Assembly (NCBI GenBank): GCA_963969495.1
Contig: OZ018324.1
Location: 140,674,355 to 140,738,354, forward strand
Length of the DNA stretch: 64,000 bases
Direction of reading: 5' to 3'
From: Ceratothoa steindachneri
Lineage: Eukaryota > Arthropoda > Malacostraca > Isopoda > Cymothoidae
Under the pieces are notes generated by a model. That model made no database searches. It was not told where the DNA came from and saw nothing but the letters and a program-made list of their open reading frames with translations. Both the position numbers and the translations under genes were made by a program. Of this stretch, positions 36,860 to 48,200 are shown piece after piece (position 1 is the first letter of the stretch; the number at the start of each line of letters is the position of its first letter).

Positions 36860-38290
36860 AGCCTAACTATAATACAGGAAAAACCATATCATTGCCTCAT
36901 GAATTTAGCGTGACAGAATAAGAGATCCCACTGATGCAACTTGACAAACTGTGATACATCAGGGATAACACGTTAACGCGTTGCTCTTAATTAAGTAAAT
37001 AATTAATGCCTTCTGCATTTATTTCATTATTTTAAAATGTAACAATTTGCGCCCGGTTTGATTGTAGCCATTTTATTTGTATATGCGAATGCTTAGCTCA
37101 CGCTCTCTAGTTATTTACTATGTTTTTTAATCAGACGAACAAATGATATGTGAGCGAGGTTTCATATTTCGCCAATATTACGCATTACTTAATTTTTGCG
37201 ATTTAAATTTTACCATTGAACATATCTCGAAATTCATGCTTCTTTAATTTTCCATAAGAGTTATCCTTTGGTTTTGTGACCGCGCATAGGATTTGTTTAT
37301 TCTTTCTAAAAAATTATTTTTCGGATATTAAAACGCATCTTTTCTGCATTGAATCTAATAATGATAATACATTTTTTAACCAAATTCTATCATCTCTCAA
37401 TATTTTCACTTCTTGTATCTCTCATATAAAACCCAATTTCTTTTGGTAACAAATAATCCGGGATCGTACTTTGTAATCCGGTGCGCGATATTTAAGGAGG
37501 AGCTATGCAAGGAATCATTTATCGAATTTTATTTAGGTAGGCCATATATCTTTAACTTATTTAACAATAGATGTATTATAAATAATTTTCAACATCTCCA
37601 ATTTAATCCCATAGATTCATTTAGCTACCGCTAGATTATTCTTTGTTCTAGAAAGGTCTCAGAATGTTTAGAATAAATTCAACTAAAGAATCTTAATGCA
37701 ATTTCCTCTCGAAAATTTGTCGTTGTTTTTATAACAAAGATGAATTAGGTCACATTATACCAACTTAATGCAGGGTAAATGAGGCCAAATGAAGTGAAGA
37801 AAATTTAGTTTCCAATGAAGAAACATGAACAAAGGTAGCAATTAACGCATTTTTAAGATTAACATAGAGCCAAGGTGGTCAAGTAGTTCATGAATAAGAA
37901 TTAGAATGGAGCAAAGCAAGTGAAGTGAAATTCAGCAAAGTGAATAATTTTTTAAAATATTGACCAAAAATGGGTTATTAGGGCAATGCCGAATTTTTAT
38001 ACTAATAGTAAAAACTAATTAGAAGTGGACAATATCTTGGCATTTAATATAGTCATCCAATTGCTGTGTAAACCAAAACTTTATGAAATGTAAACAATAT
38101 AAATAGGACTACACAAGTTTTATTAGGAATATTCTCGACAGTCTAAAATATACCCATAAAAAAGCAATAATTGCGATTACAAAGCGAATTTATAAATATT
38201 CCAATGACTAGGAAAATGTTGTATCCTTAATTTTAGAATTATCCAAACCTTTTGATTAAACGAAAATATCTAAACTTACGGATAAAACTG
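36860..38290 (+). repeat. Interspersed repeat family C, copy 1
   Basis: Parallel to 43585-45350 and inverted to 54227-55560. Shared blocks: 'actgtgatacatca', 'gtaaataattaatgcctt', 'gaatgcttagctcacg', 'gatcagacga'-like 'aatcagacgaac', 'gtgagcgag', 'ttacgc..tacttaatt', 'taacatagagccaaggt', 'caattgctgtgtaaa', 'aggaaaatgttg'. Non-coding and about 1.4 kb. The central part (37.1-37.85 kb) is little related to copy 2, so one of the copies has an insertion. Confidence 0.75.
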
Positions 38291-39039
38291 GTTAGATAAG
38301 GACCGAGGAGAATTTCCTTGAAATAGATAGTTATAGAACGTTATTTACACCCTATTCACCTATGACTAAAGAGAATCAGAAGAAACTTGCAAATTAAGAT
38401 TTTTTGTATACTGACACTATTATTTCAAAGCTTCATAATCTTATATACGAGTATATCTTCTGAAACTTTGTCGACTAAGATAGGTAAATGGCAACTGTTT
38501 TCCTTCTATACGAAAGAGAAAAGATTAGAAAGAGCAAAGCTGCTCTTCCAATGGGCCTTGATGATTAACTACAATCGCTTATGAGCGATTGGTTTGGTAG
38601 TGTAAACTAGCATAGATCCTCAGAAATATTTTTCATATGTTCTTGACATTATAGAATATTGGTTCTAATCTACTTGTAAACTTTTCAATTATAATCAAAT
38701 TTTTGACAAAATTTGCACCTTGAGTTAAAAGATTGGAATACATATTTTATTTTGTTGCGCCTTCTTGCGACAGCTGAAGTAATAGTTATTCAATTCAAAG
38801 CTTTTGCATTAATAGAATATAAACATAAATCATTAATATGAGAACTACACGAAAGTACATTTCTCAAATATTAAATATTCGGTGTATTACCTATATTTTA
38901 GCCATTTTTAATTCTTTTTTTCTATTTTTAAGGTCGATGAGCAAGCGAAAAGAATGTTTTTATACCAATTTTTTCTAACCAATCACCTCTTTTTACGCAG
39001 TATCCATCAAAGAGATTAGAAAAAAGTGTAAAATCGACG

Positions 39040-39040
<1 letters not shown>
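38291..39040. other. A+T-rich sequence, nothing recognised
   Basis: No motif-bearing frames, no repeats detected by eye. Confidence 0.4.

Positions 39041-39042
<2 letters not shown>

Positions 39043-39111
<69 letters not shown>
39043..39111. repeat. (TA)n microsatellite
   Basis: About 68 bp of pure AT dinucleotide, about 155 bp left of the mariner element. Confidence 0.97.
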
Positions 39112-39112
<1 letters not shown>

Positions 39113-39265
39113 GGGGTTGCTTTTATTAAGGTCAAAGTGTTTGCTCGTTGTATCAGTGTGTTTGATCGATCTCCGACCCTTACGGAATTTTAAAGGCAAA
39201 TAATAAAATGAACTTTTCCTAAGAAAAAAATATTCTATTTATATTCACTAGCATATATTTACTTA

Positions 39266-40665
39266 ATGGGGTGAGGAATAAGTTCTTGAGATTTTATAAA
39301 ATTTATTGATTACCATTAATAATTTAAGAAAAAACTTCATTTTTAATTGATAACAATATGAAACTAAACAATAATGTATTCTCCGTTGTTATTTACGACT
39401 TCTTCCTAGCGTTCAACTAGTTTTTCGATGCCTCTAAATAATAAATCTCTGAATTTTTACTCGAAGAATTCGTCTAACCAGGTTCTTAATTCCACATCAG
39501 TATTGAACGAAACTCTGCGCAAATTGTTGGAGAGCGATCGGAACAGATGGAAATCCGATGGACCCAAGGCAGGCTAATATGGAGGATGCGGCATGATTTT
39601 CCAAGTAAGCATTTGGATGGCGTCTTTTGTCATATTGGCAATGTGAGGACGAGCATTGTTTGGTTGCAGAAGGACTCCATAACGTCAATGAGGTCACCTT
39701 TCACGAATAGCTTCGGCGGCGAGTCAATACATTTGTTGAACGTTGATTTCTGCATCGACAATCTCGTTGTTTGCAAGGAGTTTATAAAGAATAAGTCCAT
39801 TTCTATCCCACCACAGACACAGTATCATCTTAAGTGGATGAAGTCCTTGCTTTAATCGCGGAAGTGTTTTTTTATTTGGGCTAAGCCATTGTCTTACATA
39901 GTTCATGTTGACATAAACACGCCACCTTTCCTCGCCAGTAATGATGAGGTGGAGAAATATGTTCTTATATCCACGAGTAGCCCTGTGACGAGCAAGCAAA
40001 CCTGCGGCAATCGTGGAGCTTTGAATTTTTGCTTTCGCTCAAAGTGTGCGAAACCCATGCACCGAGATTTTGAACTTTCCCCATTGAATGAAGGTGATTC
40101 ACTAGAGTTTTCTGATCACACTCCAATTGTACAGCCAATTCTCTAATTGAATGACGAGGATTCTCTTAAAAAAGGCCTTTTAATCGATCTTTATCCTCTT
40201 AGTGGGGCGACTAGAATGTTCTTCTTCGTTAAGATTGAAATGACCAAATTTGAAACGTGAAAAACACCATTGAGCTGTCCTTTCTGATAAAGCATTTTCT
40301 CCGCACACAAAACAAATATCGTGACTAGCTTTGACTGCGTTTGCATTTTACCCGTCTCGATTGAAAAGAATAACAACAAGTATCGAAAATGCGCCTTTCT
40401 TTCAATTTGACATTCCATTTTGAGGGAACAGAACCAAAATCAAATTAACACAACCTTTAAATAAGCCGCAATGACTTATTACTCAACTTCAAGACGTAGC
40501 CTAAGCAAAAGCCTAATAATCTACGCTGTTAAGAGAAGTAGCCTAACCTTTGCAAATTTTGCCCTCCATATTTATTATTGTTTCTTAATATGTGCACAAA
40601 TAACGTCAATAAAACTTAAATCAACACAACATTAAAAAAACGCAAGAACTTATTCCTCAACCTAA
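39266..40665 (-). mobile_element. Canonical mariner transposon with both ends
   Basis: Inverted ends share GAGGAATAAGTTCTTG. The right end reads TTAGGTTGAGGAATAAG in reverse complement, and both ends are flanked by TA (39264-39265 and 40666-40667). Length 1400 bp. The minus strand encodes a mariner transposase relic. Mariner inserts at TA and duplicates it, which agrees with the flanks. Confidence 0.88.
39390..40425 (-). pseudogene. mariner transposase relic (D34D family)
   Basis: N-terminus MECQIERKAHFRYLLLF at 40418 matches the mariner HTH start. After frameshifts come the catalytic blocks: IFLHLIITGEERWRVYVNMN (here TGEE where mariner has TGDE, so the first catalytic Asp is changed), WLSPNKKTLPRLKQGLHPLK, CLWWDRNGLILYKLLANNE, then PNNARPHIANMTKDAIQ (the usual HDNARPH, with the second Asp changed to Asn), and ALGPSDFHLFRSLSNNLRRV carrying the third Asp. 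The C-terminus ends at about 39390 with the 'EEVVNNNGEYI' segment typical of the family. It is inactive at two catalytic positions besides carrying stops. Confidence 0.85.
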
Positions 40666-40708
40666 TACATTATTCTCTCGTATTCATTAGAGATTTAGAC
40701 ACACACTA

Positions 40709-40844
<136 letters not shown>

Positions 40845-40880
40845 TAACGTTACAGCCACGAGAAAAATGAAACAACGGAG

Positions 40881-40925
40881 AACTGCGAGGCCTTTCGACT
40901 AATGGTCCTTTACTGAGCAGACTGA
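40881..40925 (-). ncRNA. Hammerhead-like motif, left arm of foldback
   Basis: Minus strand reads CTCAGTAAAGGACCATTAG then TCGAAAGGCC. GAC/GTC encloses CATTA and is followed directly by GAAA. The CUGANGA box has two mismatches (CTCAGTA), so it is a derived or decayed form. Confidence 0.3.
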
Positions 40926-41530
40926 AAGACAGGAAAAAAGAGAAAGATATTTATACACCTGATTAATGAAAATATGGGATATAAAGATTAAAAAGGTTGG
41001 GATTAACAGATACCTGGAAAAAACCTATTAACAAGATAAGCAGTCAGGGTTAAAAAAAAGTTTACGGGTGCCAAAAGAAAGGGGGGGGCAATGCTTGGGA
41101 ATCACATATGCAATATGAAAACAAAAAAAAAAAGTTTACACATGATAACTAGAAAATATGACAAAAGAAAAATATAAGGAAAGGTTTTTTTATATAAATA
41201 AGCTAAAATAACTTCTATGTGGTAATCATTAATTCAGAAATTTTAGCTTATTTATATATAAAAACCTTTCCTCATATTTTTCTTTTGTCATATTTTCTAG
41301 TTATCATGTGTAAACTTTTTTTTTTTTGTTTTCATATTGCATATGTGATTCTCAAGCATTGCCCCCCCCCCCTTTCTTTTGTAACCCCTAAATTTTTTTT
41401 TAACCCTGACGGCTCATCTTGTTAATAGGTTTTTTCCAGGTATGTGTTAATCCCACCCCTTTTAATCTTTATATCCCATATTTTCTTTAATCAGGTGTAT
41501 AAATATCTTTCTCTTTTTTCCTGTCTTTTA

Positions 41531-41575
41531 GTCTGCTCAGTAAAGGACCATTAGTCGAAAGGCCTCGCAGTTCTC
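41531..41575 (+). ncRNA. Hammerhead-like motif, right arm of foldback
   Basis: Mirror copy of 40881-40925. Same CTCAGTA box, GAC-CATTA-GTC hairpin and GAAAGGCC tail, followed about 20 nt later by TTCCTCGTGGCT, also seen downstream of the motif at 51939 (TTTCTCGTGGCT). Confidence 0.3.
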
Positions 41576-41647
41576 CGTTGTTTCATTTTCCTCGTGGCTG
41601 TAACGTTATTCATAAATTCCTCACCTTCCTTTTTTTCGTGATTTAGT

Positions 41648-41648
41648 T

Positions 41649-41731
<83 letters not shown>
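41648..41731. repeat. (TA)n microsatellite
   Basis: About 80 bp AT dinucleotide directly following the right arm of the foldback after about 35 bp. Confidence 0.97.
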
Positions 41732-41732
<1 letters not shown>

Positions 41733-41734
41733 TC

Positions 41735-42275
41735 TGACACCCGTTAAAGAGCGTTCGAAATTAGAATCCAAATTTATTTTACACTAATTAGAAACAAATA
41801 TGACAAGAACTATTTAAAACAAAATCAAATGATCTCCTTTAAAAATTTAAGATGCTCAGGTTATTATGTGGACTTCTAATTCGATTACTAAGCTATTTTC
41901 AGGTCAAGGCATCTTTCGCATAGTTTTGTTTCTTGGAACGGTATTACTTTCATTATAAGCCTCAATTCCGAAAATTTCCCTCTTAAATTACTTTTTTGTT
42001 TATTGGAATAAGTAAAACTAAATATGAAAGTAACGGTCGAGATGAGTTGGAAGTTGAAATTCCTGGTTACTTCTTCAGGATCTCTTCCTTTTTTTAAATT
42101 AATTTAGTTTTAACAAAATCCGAATCAATAGATCTTCTTACTACATATTTTGTAAATAATTATTAGGAATAAATAAAAATTTGGTCGAAAATACATCAAC
42201 TTATTCACGTGTCATAAAGAATAATTTATCGTGTCTATAAGCGCATTTGGAACATGGTTTAAATGATGATATCTA
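41735..42275. other. A+T-rich sequence, nothing recognised
   Basis: No coding signal or repeat identified. Confidence 0.4.
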
Positions 42276-42277
42276 TA

Positions 42278-43582
42278 AAGGGTCTTTCAATAAGGTCGCT
42301 TGATTTTAAATGTAAATTAAACAAGTTGTGTGTGGTATATGCACTCATTTTTTTTAATATGAAATAACATTATATGTCATTAAGTGTGGAATATGAGGTC
42401 GTTTAAATGTCCGCCGTAGCTTCGCTTGATGGAACGTAGTCGGGAAGCTAATTTCCCATGACTTTTTCGCATAAATGTGGCTGAATTTGCTGGATGGTGT
42501 TCGTTATGTTGACTTTGTGTTCATCAACTGTTTGCTGATTATTCGCATAGAACTTCGATTTAAGATAGCCCTAAAGAAAGTAGTCTAATGGCGTTAAATC
42601 GCATGCTCTCGGTGGCCACTTGACGTCGCCACCGCGCGAGATGATCCTGTCCTGAAATCGCTAGTGCAAAATCCCTATCATTGGATGCTCAGTGTGGCAC
42701 GTAGCACTGTCCTGTTAGGATGCCACATCGCCAGTATCTATATCAGGCATATAATCCAGTTGAGGCAACAATAAGTTGCTTATCATCGGTCTGTAGGTCT
42801 CGCCGTTGACGGTTATGGCAATCCCATCTTCGTTCTCCCCAAAATACGGACCAATGTTTCCGTTAGACAAAAATTTGCACCAAAAAGTTACTTTGTTGGG
42901 ATGTAATTGGTGCTGCTGTAGCTTATGTGGATTGTTTTAGTCTCAAATCCAACAATTTTGCTTGTTCACAAATCCATTCATTCAAAAATGGGCGTCTTCT
43001 CTGAAGATGATTTTTTGGGGCAAATTTGAGGCAACTTCCAACTGCTCTAGAGCCCAATCAGCGAAAACACGGCATTATCTATGGTCGTTTACCTTAAGTT
43101 TCTATGTAAGTTGTATTTTATACGGGTAGATCCAAGTCCCTACGCATAATTCGTCAAACTCAAGTCGCAGGAAGGCCAAGTTCTTGTGAACGACGAGAAA
43201 TTAACTACCACGGATTTTCCTGTACACTCTCATTTACGGCAGTGATGTTTTCAGCTCACCTTGTGTTTCGGCTACGTACGATGTTGGCTGATTGTTGATC
43301 CACCTTTTTCCCTCGAATTTGGCCACCAAGCGTCAAACAGTGGACTTGGCAAGATGATTGTGAAGAGGATAGAAATCACGTAATGAGCAGGACGTTTGTA
43401 GAACGGAGCATTCATTTTGATAATAACATTTGATGATTTTCACACGCTGTTTAACGCTATAACTTTCCATTCTGGCTTGTTAAGTACTACACAACAGTTT
43501 ACAGTGAGGTTGCCAGATGTTGCTTTAAGACCATGGCCACTATGGCCTGACAAAGCTAGAGCGTCCATGTTGAAAGACCCTT
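42278..43582 (-). mobile_element. DD41D-type mariner relative, copy 2 (full length)
   Basis: Ends AAGGGTCTTTCAATAAGG (left) and, in reverse complement on the right, AAGGGTCTTTCAACATGG, flanked by TA at 42276-42277 and 43583-43584. Length 1305 bp, the reference length for the three copies here. This copy and its right flank are repeated in inverted orientation at 54227-56712, so copies 2 and 3 descend from one insertion event by duplication of the locus. Confidence 0.9.
42400..43470 (-). pseudogene. DD41D-type transposase relic (copy 2)
   Basis: Minus-strand blocks: N-terminal MESYSVKQRVKIIKCY-like start near 43470, then the 'NAPFYKRPAHYVISIL' HTH segment, then the core with VTFWC (first catalytic block), GDVAS and QDSATCHTEHPMIG (second Asp present here, unlike copy 1), RIISRGGDVKWPPRACDLTP then LDYFL (third Asp, 41 residues after the second), GYLKSKFYANNQQTVDEHKV and C-terminal 'NTIQQIQPHLCEKVM'. 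Several stops interrupt the frame. Of the three copies it preserves the catalytic triad best. Confidence 0.85.
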
Positions 43583-43584
43583 TA

Positions 43585-45350
43585 CTTCCAAAATTAATAA
43601 TTTTTTCATTAGCATATTGACTTTTTTATTCTATCTGTTACTAATTAAGAAAAAATATTGATGTTACATTTTAATATATTTATCTTTGTTTGAATTAATT
43701 TAGCACGGTAAATCTTCTTTGACACTTTGCAGTGTATCATGACGCTAGCGCAACAAATTTAACTACTTCCATTACGCTGTGAAAATTATCCCCCTATCAT
43801 TACGATTGCTTTCTTAATTTAGATTATTTCGTACAGATATTTTAGTTCGAAACATTGCAATTATTCCTACATGTTGGCAACAGAATTTCTGATAACCTTT
43901 ATATGGTATGCCTTCAAGATTTTAGCGACTCAAAATGATTGAGTCAGGCAGACTACAAACTGACTACTACTTAATTCTTAGATTGGTTGGCACAAACTAT
44001 GTATAACATCTGTCACTCTATAAGTGCACGAGCCATTTTACTCTTTTAGAGGAATATTTTCAGTAGAACTTAGATCCTTTACTTATAGAACCATCTATGA
44101 ATCAGCAGTAAATTCCCAAACCACGTGTATTAAATTATAAGTCACATCTCTCTACTTCATTTAGTTTTTGTAATTCCTATTCCCTTTATATCTTCCACCC
44201 TTGATGAAGATATTAGCTCCCTAGTTAAATGTCGTTAACGTAACTCCCATAGTCGTGTTTACCCTTCTATTCCTCTATATACCCCTCCCACCTGATTTCA
44301 TTAGACAAGATAAATTATTATCTGCATGCTTACAATTTTAAGAAGAAGCCATAATTCACGCATACAAATATGGTTGCTGTATGAATTTGGAGTGACCTTC
44401 TAAGAGCTTACACCAATGTAAGTTGATATACTGTGATGTATCAAGTATAACATGTTTTTTATTTAGGCAATACTCGTAAGTAAATAATTATTGCCTTTAT
44501 TTCAGAATTTTGTACCGAGTATGAAGGCAGCTATTTTACCATGTGTATGTGAATGCTGAGCTCACGTTCTCTTATTCTTCCTTTGATGTTTGATCAGACG
44601 AGATTACGAAGTGTGAGCGAGATTCCAAAATGCAAAAATATTACGCTTAACTTAATTCTTGAGCCTCGAAGCTATCTTTTGGACAATTTGCGATTTCCTG
44701 CTAGTGTTTAATATTTAGTTTTCAATAAGAGTCACACTAGAAGTAACTTCTTCATATACCACATTTAAATAAGCGTGCGATTTTCCATTATTGGAAGAGC
44801 AAAATTGAAATAAAATAATTCGTAATTATCAGTTTAAGATCAAAATTGTTAAGTTCTATAAGAAAAAGCAAATTGGATGATAGAGAAGTATAGATCTTGT
44901 TAAAGAGATAATGCATTTGTAAGATTAACATAGAGCCAAGGTTGAGAAATATTTCTGAAATAAGAATTATACTGCCTGAAAGCAAGAGAAGATAAAGTGC
45001 AACCAAATGAAAAACAACGCGCAATGTTGGCTTAAATTGCGATTATAAGGTTAAAATACAGGGTTTTTACGAATATTCAAAACTAATTATATAGAAGAGT
45101 AGAATTACATACTATTTAATATAGTTCTCTAAATTGCTGTGTAAATCAGAGCTTTGTGAAGTTTATACATAATAAAAAGCCCTAAAATGCTTCTTGTGAG
45201 AGAAATATTACTACATATGTTTAAAAATATGCCCATTTACAAAAAACAGCAATAATCCCTATTACAATGCGAATATATCAAAGACCTAAATGATTAGGAA
45301 AATGTTGCATTATTTTGGAGAATTATCCCAAAATTTCGATCGAATAAATC
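43585..45350 (+). repeat. Interspersed repeat family C, copy 2
   Basis: Non-coding repeat parallel to 36860-38290 in its right part (44350-45350). The segment 43585-44911 is also present as an inverted, much closer copy at 54227-55560. It contains the common 'ttgatcagacga', 'gtgagcgag' and 'taacatagagccaagg' blocks. A weaker relative of its first part (near 'ccattacgctg', 'ttggcaacagaatttct') appears at 48.26-48.48 kb. Confidence 0.75.
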
Positions 45351-45965
45351 ATGTAATCTTAGCTAGAAAACTGGTCAGTTATAGGGAGATATATGGATGC
45401 AATATATGGATAAAAGTCTAGTCGGTTTCTTCTTGAATGTATTGTCACCAGTATAGTATCCGTAGGACATTCTGATTTACTATTTTGAATGTTATGTCAT
45501 GCTTCTTACCCTTATTTCATTTAAAATGCAGATGTTTAATGCCAATAAACCATCTTTAATGATTGTCAACTCACTTTCTATGATCATCGGATTATATTTT
45601 GACTTGTAAATTTGTGTCTCTAGGCTAAGCATCTCTGTATTCATTATTTTAACAACGATTGAAGATGACGGATATCTACGTCAAACCTGGTTTCACAAAT
45701 AAATTGATCCTATCACTAACGTTTCTATCCTGCATATATATATATAAATTACATCAAATTTAGTAACTTATAACGATTTAGATTCTTATCCTATTTACAT
45801 GCATTTTAGTTTATGTATAGCACCAAAAAACGTGTTTCAGATAGGCCTAAGAATGGAACAACTTCAAAGATCACCTAAATTCTGATTATAGACAAAGACC
45901 TAAGTTTGTGGTTGTCATATATGATAGATGCATTACAGGTGATATATTATCTCTGTACATATGTA
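45351..45965. other. A+T-rich sequence, nothing recognised
   Basis: No coding signal. Ends at a TA array. Confidence 0.4.
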
Positions 45966-45968
45966 TAC

Positions 45969-45982
45969 ATTATATAATATAT

Positions 45983-46041
<59 letters not shown>
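45969..46041. repeat. (TA)n microsatellite
   Basis: About 70 bp AT dinucleotide with an imperfect left edge. Confidence 0.97.
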
Positions 46042-46042
<1 letters not shown>

Positions 46043-46144
46043 TAAAGAAAGCAACCTTGTGAAAGGGAATTAAGTTAATATGAACTTCCTTAATGGATTT
46101 CAATTGCCAATTGGTCAATTGAGATTATGCTTGAACCTCAGATT

Positions 46145-46515
46145 ATATGCCAGAGAAAGGGACGAATGTTTGAAAGGATGAACATGCTTTTGAATGTTTT
46201 TTTAAAATATTGTGTTTCACGGATTGCTTGTTATAATCGTTGAGAGGAACACAGGAAAGAACATCAGGATGATTATTTCTCCTAGTGATATATCTTATAT
46301 CACTATTATATTGAATAATGTAATAAAATACACGGGCCCTTATTGCACAGTATCTACTCTTAAAATATTTCTGATCCAATTATTAATTAAAATCTGTGAA
46401 GATATATAAATGGGATTCCTCCAAATTGTGTTTGAAATATTTTATTGCAAGTGCTATGGCAGTGAATTTCTTGCTAAATGAAGAATATTCAATTTTTTCA
46501 CTCTAAACCTCTATG
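46145..46515 (-). pseudogene. Ty3/gypsy RNase H fragment
   Basis: Minus strand reads SEKIEYSSFSKKFTAIALAI then KYFKHNLEESHLYIFTDFN (about 46500-46390), matching the 'E..YS...RELLAI..AI..FRH.LEG..F...TDH' block of the LTR-retrotransposon RNase H. After a frame break it gives RARVFYYIIQYNSDIRYITR, NNHPDVLSCVPLND, matching 'R...W...I.QY..DI.HI.G..N.VADALSRVP'. The Asp of 'FTD' and the terminal 'DVLSCV' block (DALSR) are present. It is about 125 residues long, isolated, with no reverse transcriptase or integrase adjoining. Confidence 0.75.
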
Positions 46516-46629
46516 AAAATTAATACAGCTACTGTCAAATGACCTGAATACCTAACCTCAATGTATCAGGCAGAATAAATTCTACTCACTAATTTGAAAA
46601 CCATACAGTTGCTGAAAATTGTGTGTGCA

Positions 46630-47640
46630 GCATTCTGGGTATCTCTCATCCTTCTGTTCCTGTTAGTTCCGCTCAACCCTTGTAGAACCCGTCAACTCCG
46701 TGTATTATCCTAGAAATTGCGAGAGTCATTCCAGTACTCGTTGGTACCCGTTACCCGAACGGGACACGTCAAATTCTTGATTCGGTATTCTCAATTCGGT
46801 TAGAGAGAGAAAGCAGACGAAAATTTTCGCGCTCGTATCTTTCAGGTGTAAGAGAGAGAGGACACACCTGCTTAAGAGCAAGAAGAGTCTCGCCATAGAT
46901 TATCCTGAGACGACTGGAATCGGGTAAAGTTCACCTTGCCCGGCGAAGCGTCTGTTCACTGGAACCCTTCCCTTTCGGGTGCGGGGAAAAGTCTCTTCGT
47001 CTCACTCCTATAAATCGTCTGGAGGCGGACTTGGACAACGGTAAGCAATCGTGTGTTCTCCGAGTATCCGCGAGTATCTCCCATCCTCCCGTCCTCGCTA
47101 GTTCCGCGTGAACCCTGGTAGAACCTGTCAAGCTCCGTGTATTCTCTTAGAGCTCGCGAGAGTCAACTCCGTACTCGGTGGTACCCGTTACCCGAACGCG
47201 ATGCGTTAACTTCTCGATTCGGCATTCTAAACCCTAAGGCAAGATCTGCGTTCAACTCGCCTAATAGTCATTTGTCAAGATGCTCTAACAAGGCAAGATT
47301 ACTGCCTCGGGACAAATCTTCGAGATTACCACATCGCGCAACTCTACTGTGCAAGCTCTCCGCCATCCCATTTTAAAGCCTCCGTCATTTGGCTTCGCGT
47401 GCGCTCAAGTTCATTGTCCGTTTGTGTTAACGGCGGTCGATCCGCCAAGGTAGCTATTTGAAGCCGAGATTCGTGTACGTCTCTTATGTTTATATACCTT
47501 AATTAAAACCCTTTAATTTTGTAAATTTATTATCTGTATAGTAGTAATTTATATTTTTGTACCCTATTTATATTATCCCAGAACCCATCCAAGATAGGTA
47601 AGCAGTGGGCAACCTAAAACTGCACTCTAAAACTTAATTG
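46630..47640. other. G+C-rich island with internal duplication, possible LTR
   Basis: An abrupt rise in G+C. A block at 46638-46800 is repeated at about 47072-47235 (offset about 434 bp) with shared strings such as 'ggtacccgttacccgaacg', 'tagttccgc', 'ctccgtgtatt'. Between the units lies 'ctcctataaatcgtctggag', a TATA-like site, and past the second unit an A+T-rich tail. No coding frame is convincing. The island is close to the gypsy RNase H relic, and a 'tgttgggttctaaca' string at about 47738 could mark an element end (TG...CA on the opposite strand), so a solo or partial LTR is my best guess. It could also be a promoter/5' UTR region of another kind. Confidence 0.4.
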
Positions 47641-48048
47641 CACTGTGATTTGGATTTATAATTTTATCCATGCTCATAGAGGACTAATCCATTCATAGGA
47701 CTCTCTCCCTCGGGCTGAGGAATTTTGAAAAGTGTTGGGTTCTAACATCAATCTACTACATATAGCAATATCCATATTATATTAAACTTGCGTTTGGTGA
47801 TTGTCCCTGTACGACATGGGTACTTCAGAAAGATCTCACAAGCCTAGAAATACAACTAACCTTGTTTACAAATAATTTTGCAACATGTATAAAGGAGCTA
47901 TTTTCAAAATCACCTTGCTCGGCATTTATAACAACTATTAGTAGGTGTCTGTTTCATTTTTTGAGATGTTAATTTAAAAAGTTATTCTTAAAATAAATCA
48001 TATTTTAATTAATTTGAAGGTTGAATAAACTGAAAGCGAAGTGTCATT
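47641..48048. other. No recognisable gene
   Basis: Returns to A+T-rich. Possible outer edge of the LTR-like island near 47750. Confidence 0.35.
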
Positions 48049-48200
48049 AAATATCTCTCTCTCTCTCTATATATATATATAATATTAGCCACACATCAGC
48101 GAATTATGGTTGATTTTCATATAGGTATTATGTTTTAATGGTCATATATCTCCACAATATGCTCTTCAAATCTGGGAAAAAATATCAAGGTCACATATAT
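48049..48200 (+). repeat. (CT)n(TA)n tract followed by repeat family D, copy 1
   Basis: CT repeats then AT repeats to about 48080, then about 120 bp ('attagcc...gattttcatatag...ctgggaaaaaatat') related to 52030-52175 where the same order (TA tract then 'attagca...gatttctatatag...ctggaaaaaatat') occurs. Confidence 0.7.

Larger units (their letters stand above)
42278..44911. repeat. Left arm of large inverted duplication
   Basis: Pairs with 54227-56712. Matching blocks run through 'gttggcacaaactatgtata', 'aaaccacgtgtattaaatta', 'cctttgatgtttgatcagac' versus their reverse complements, and end at 44911/54227 ('aacaagatct' plus 'taaagagataa'). The arms are about 2.5 kb, the spacer about 9.3 kb. 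Both include the DD41D-type mariner at the outer side. Confidence 0.85.

Noticed and set aside
38993..39199. 68-codon frame with Tyr-Ile repeats
   Set aside because: Also microsatellite translation (same for frames over 45.95, 61.95 and 8.93 kb).
46931..47376. Arg/Ser-rich frames in the G+C-rich island
   Set aside because: They arise on both strands from the duplicated G+C-rich module and show no family motif or credible start.
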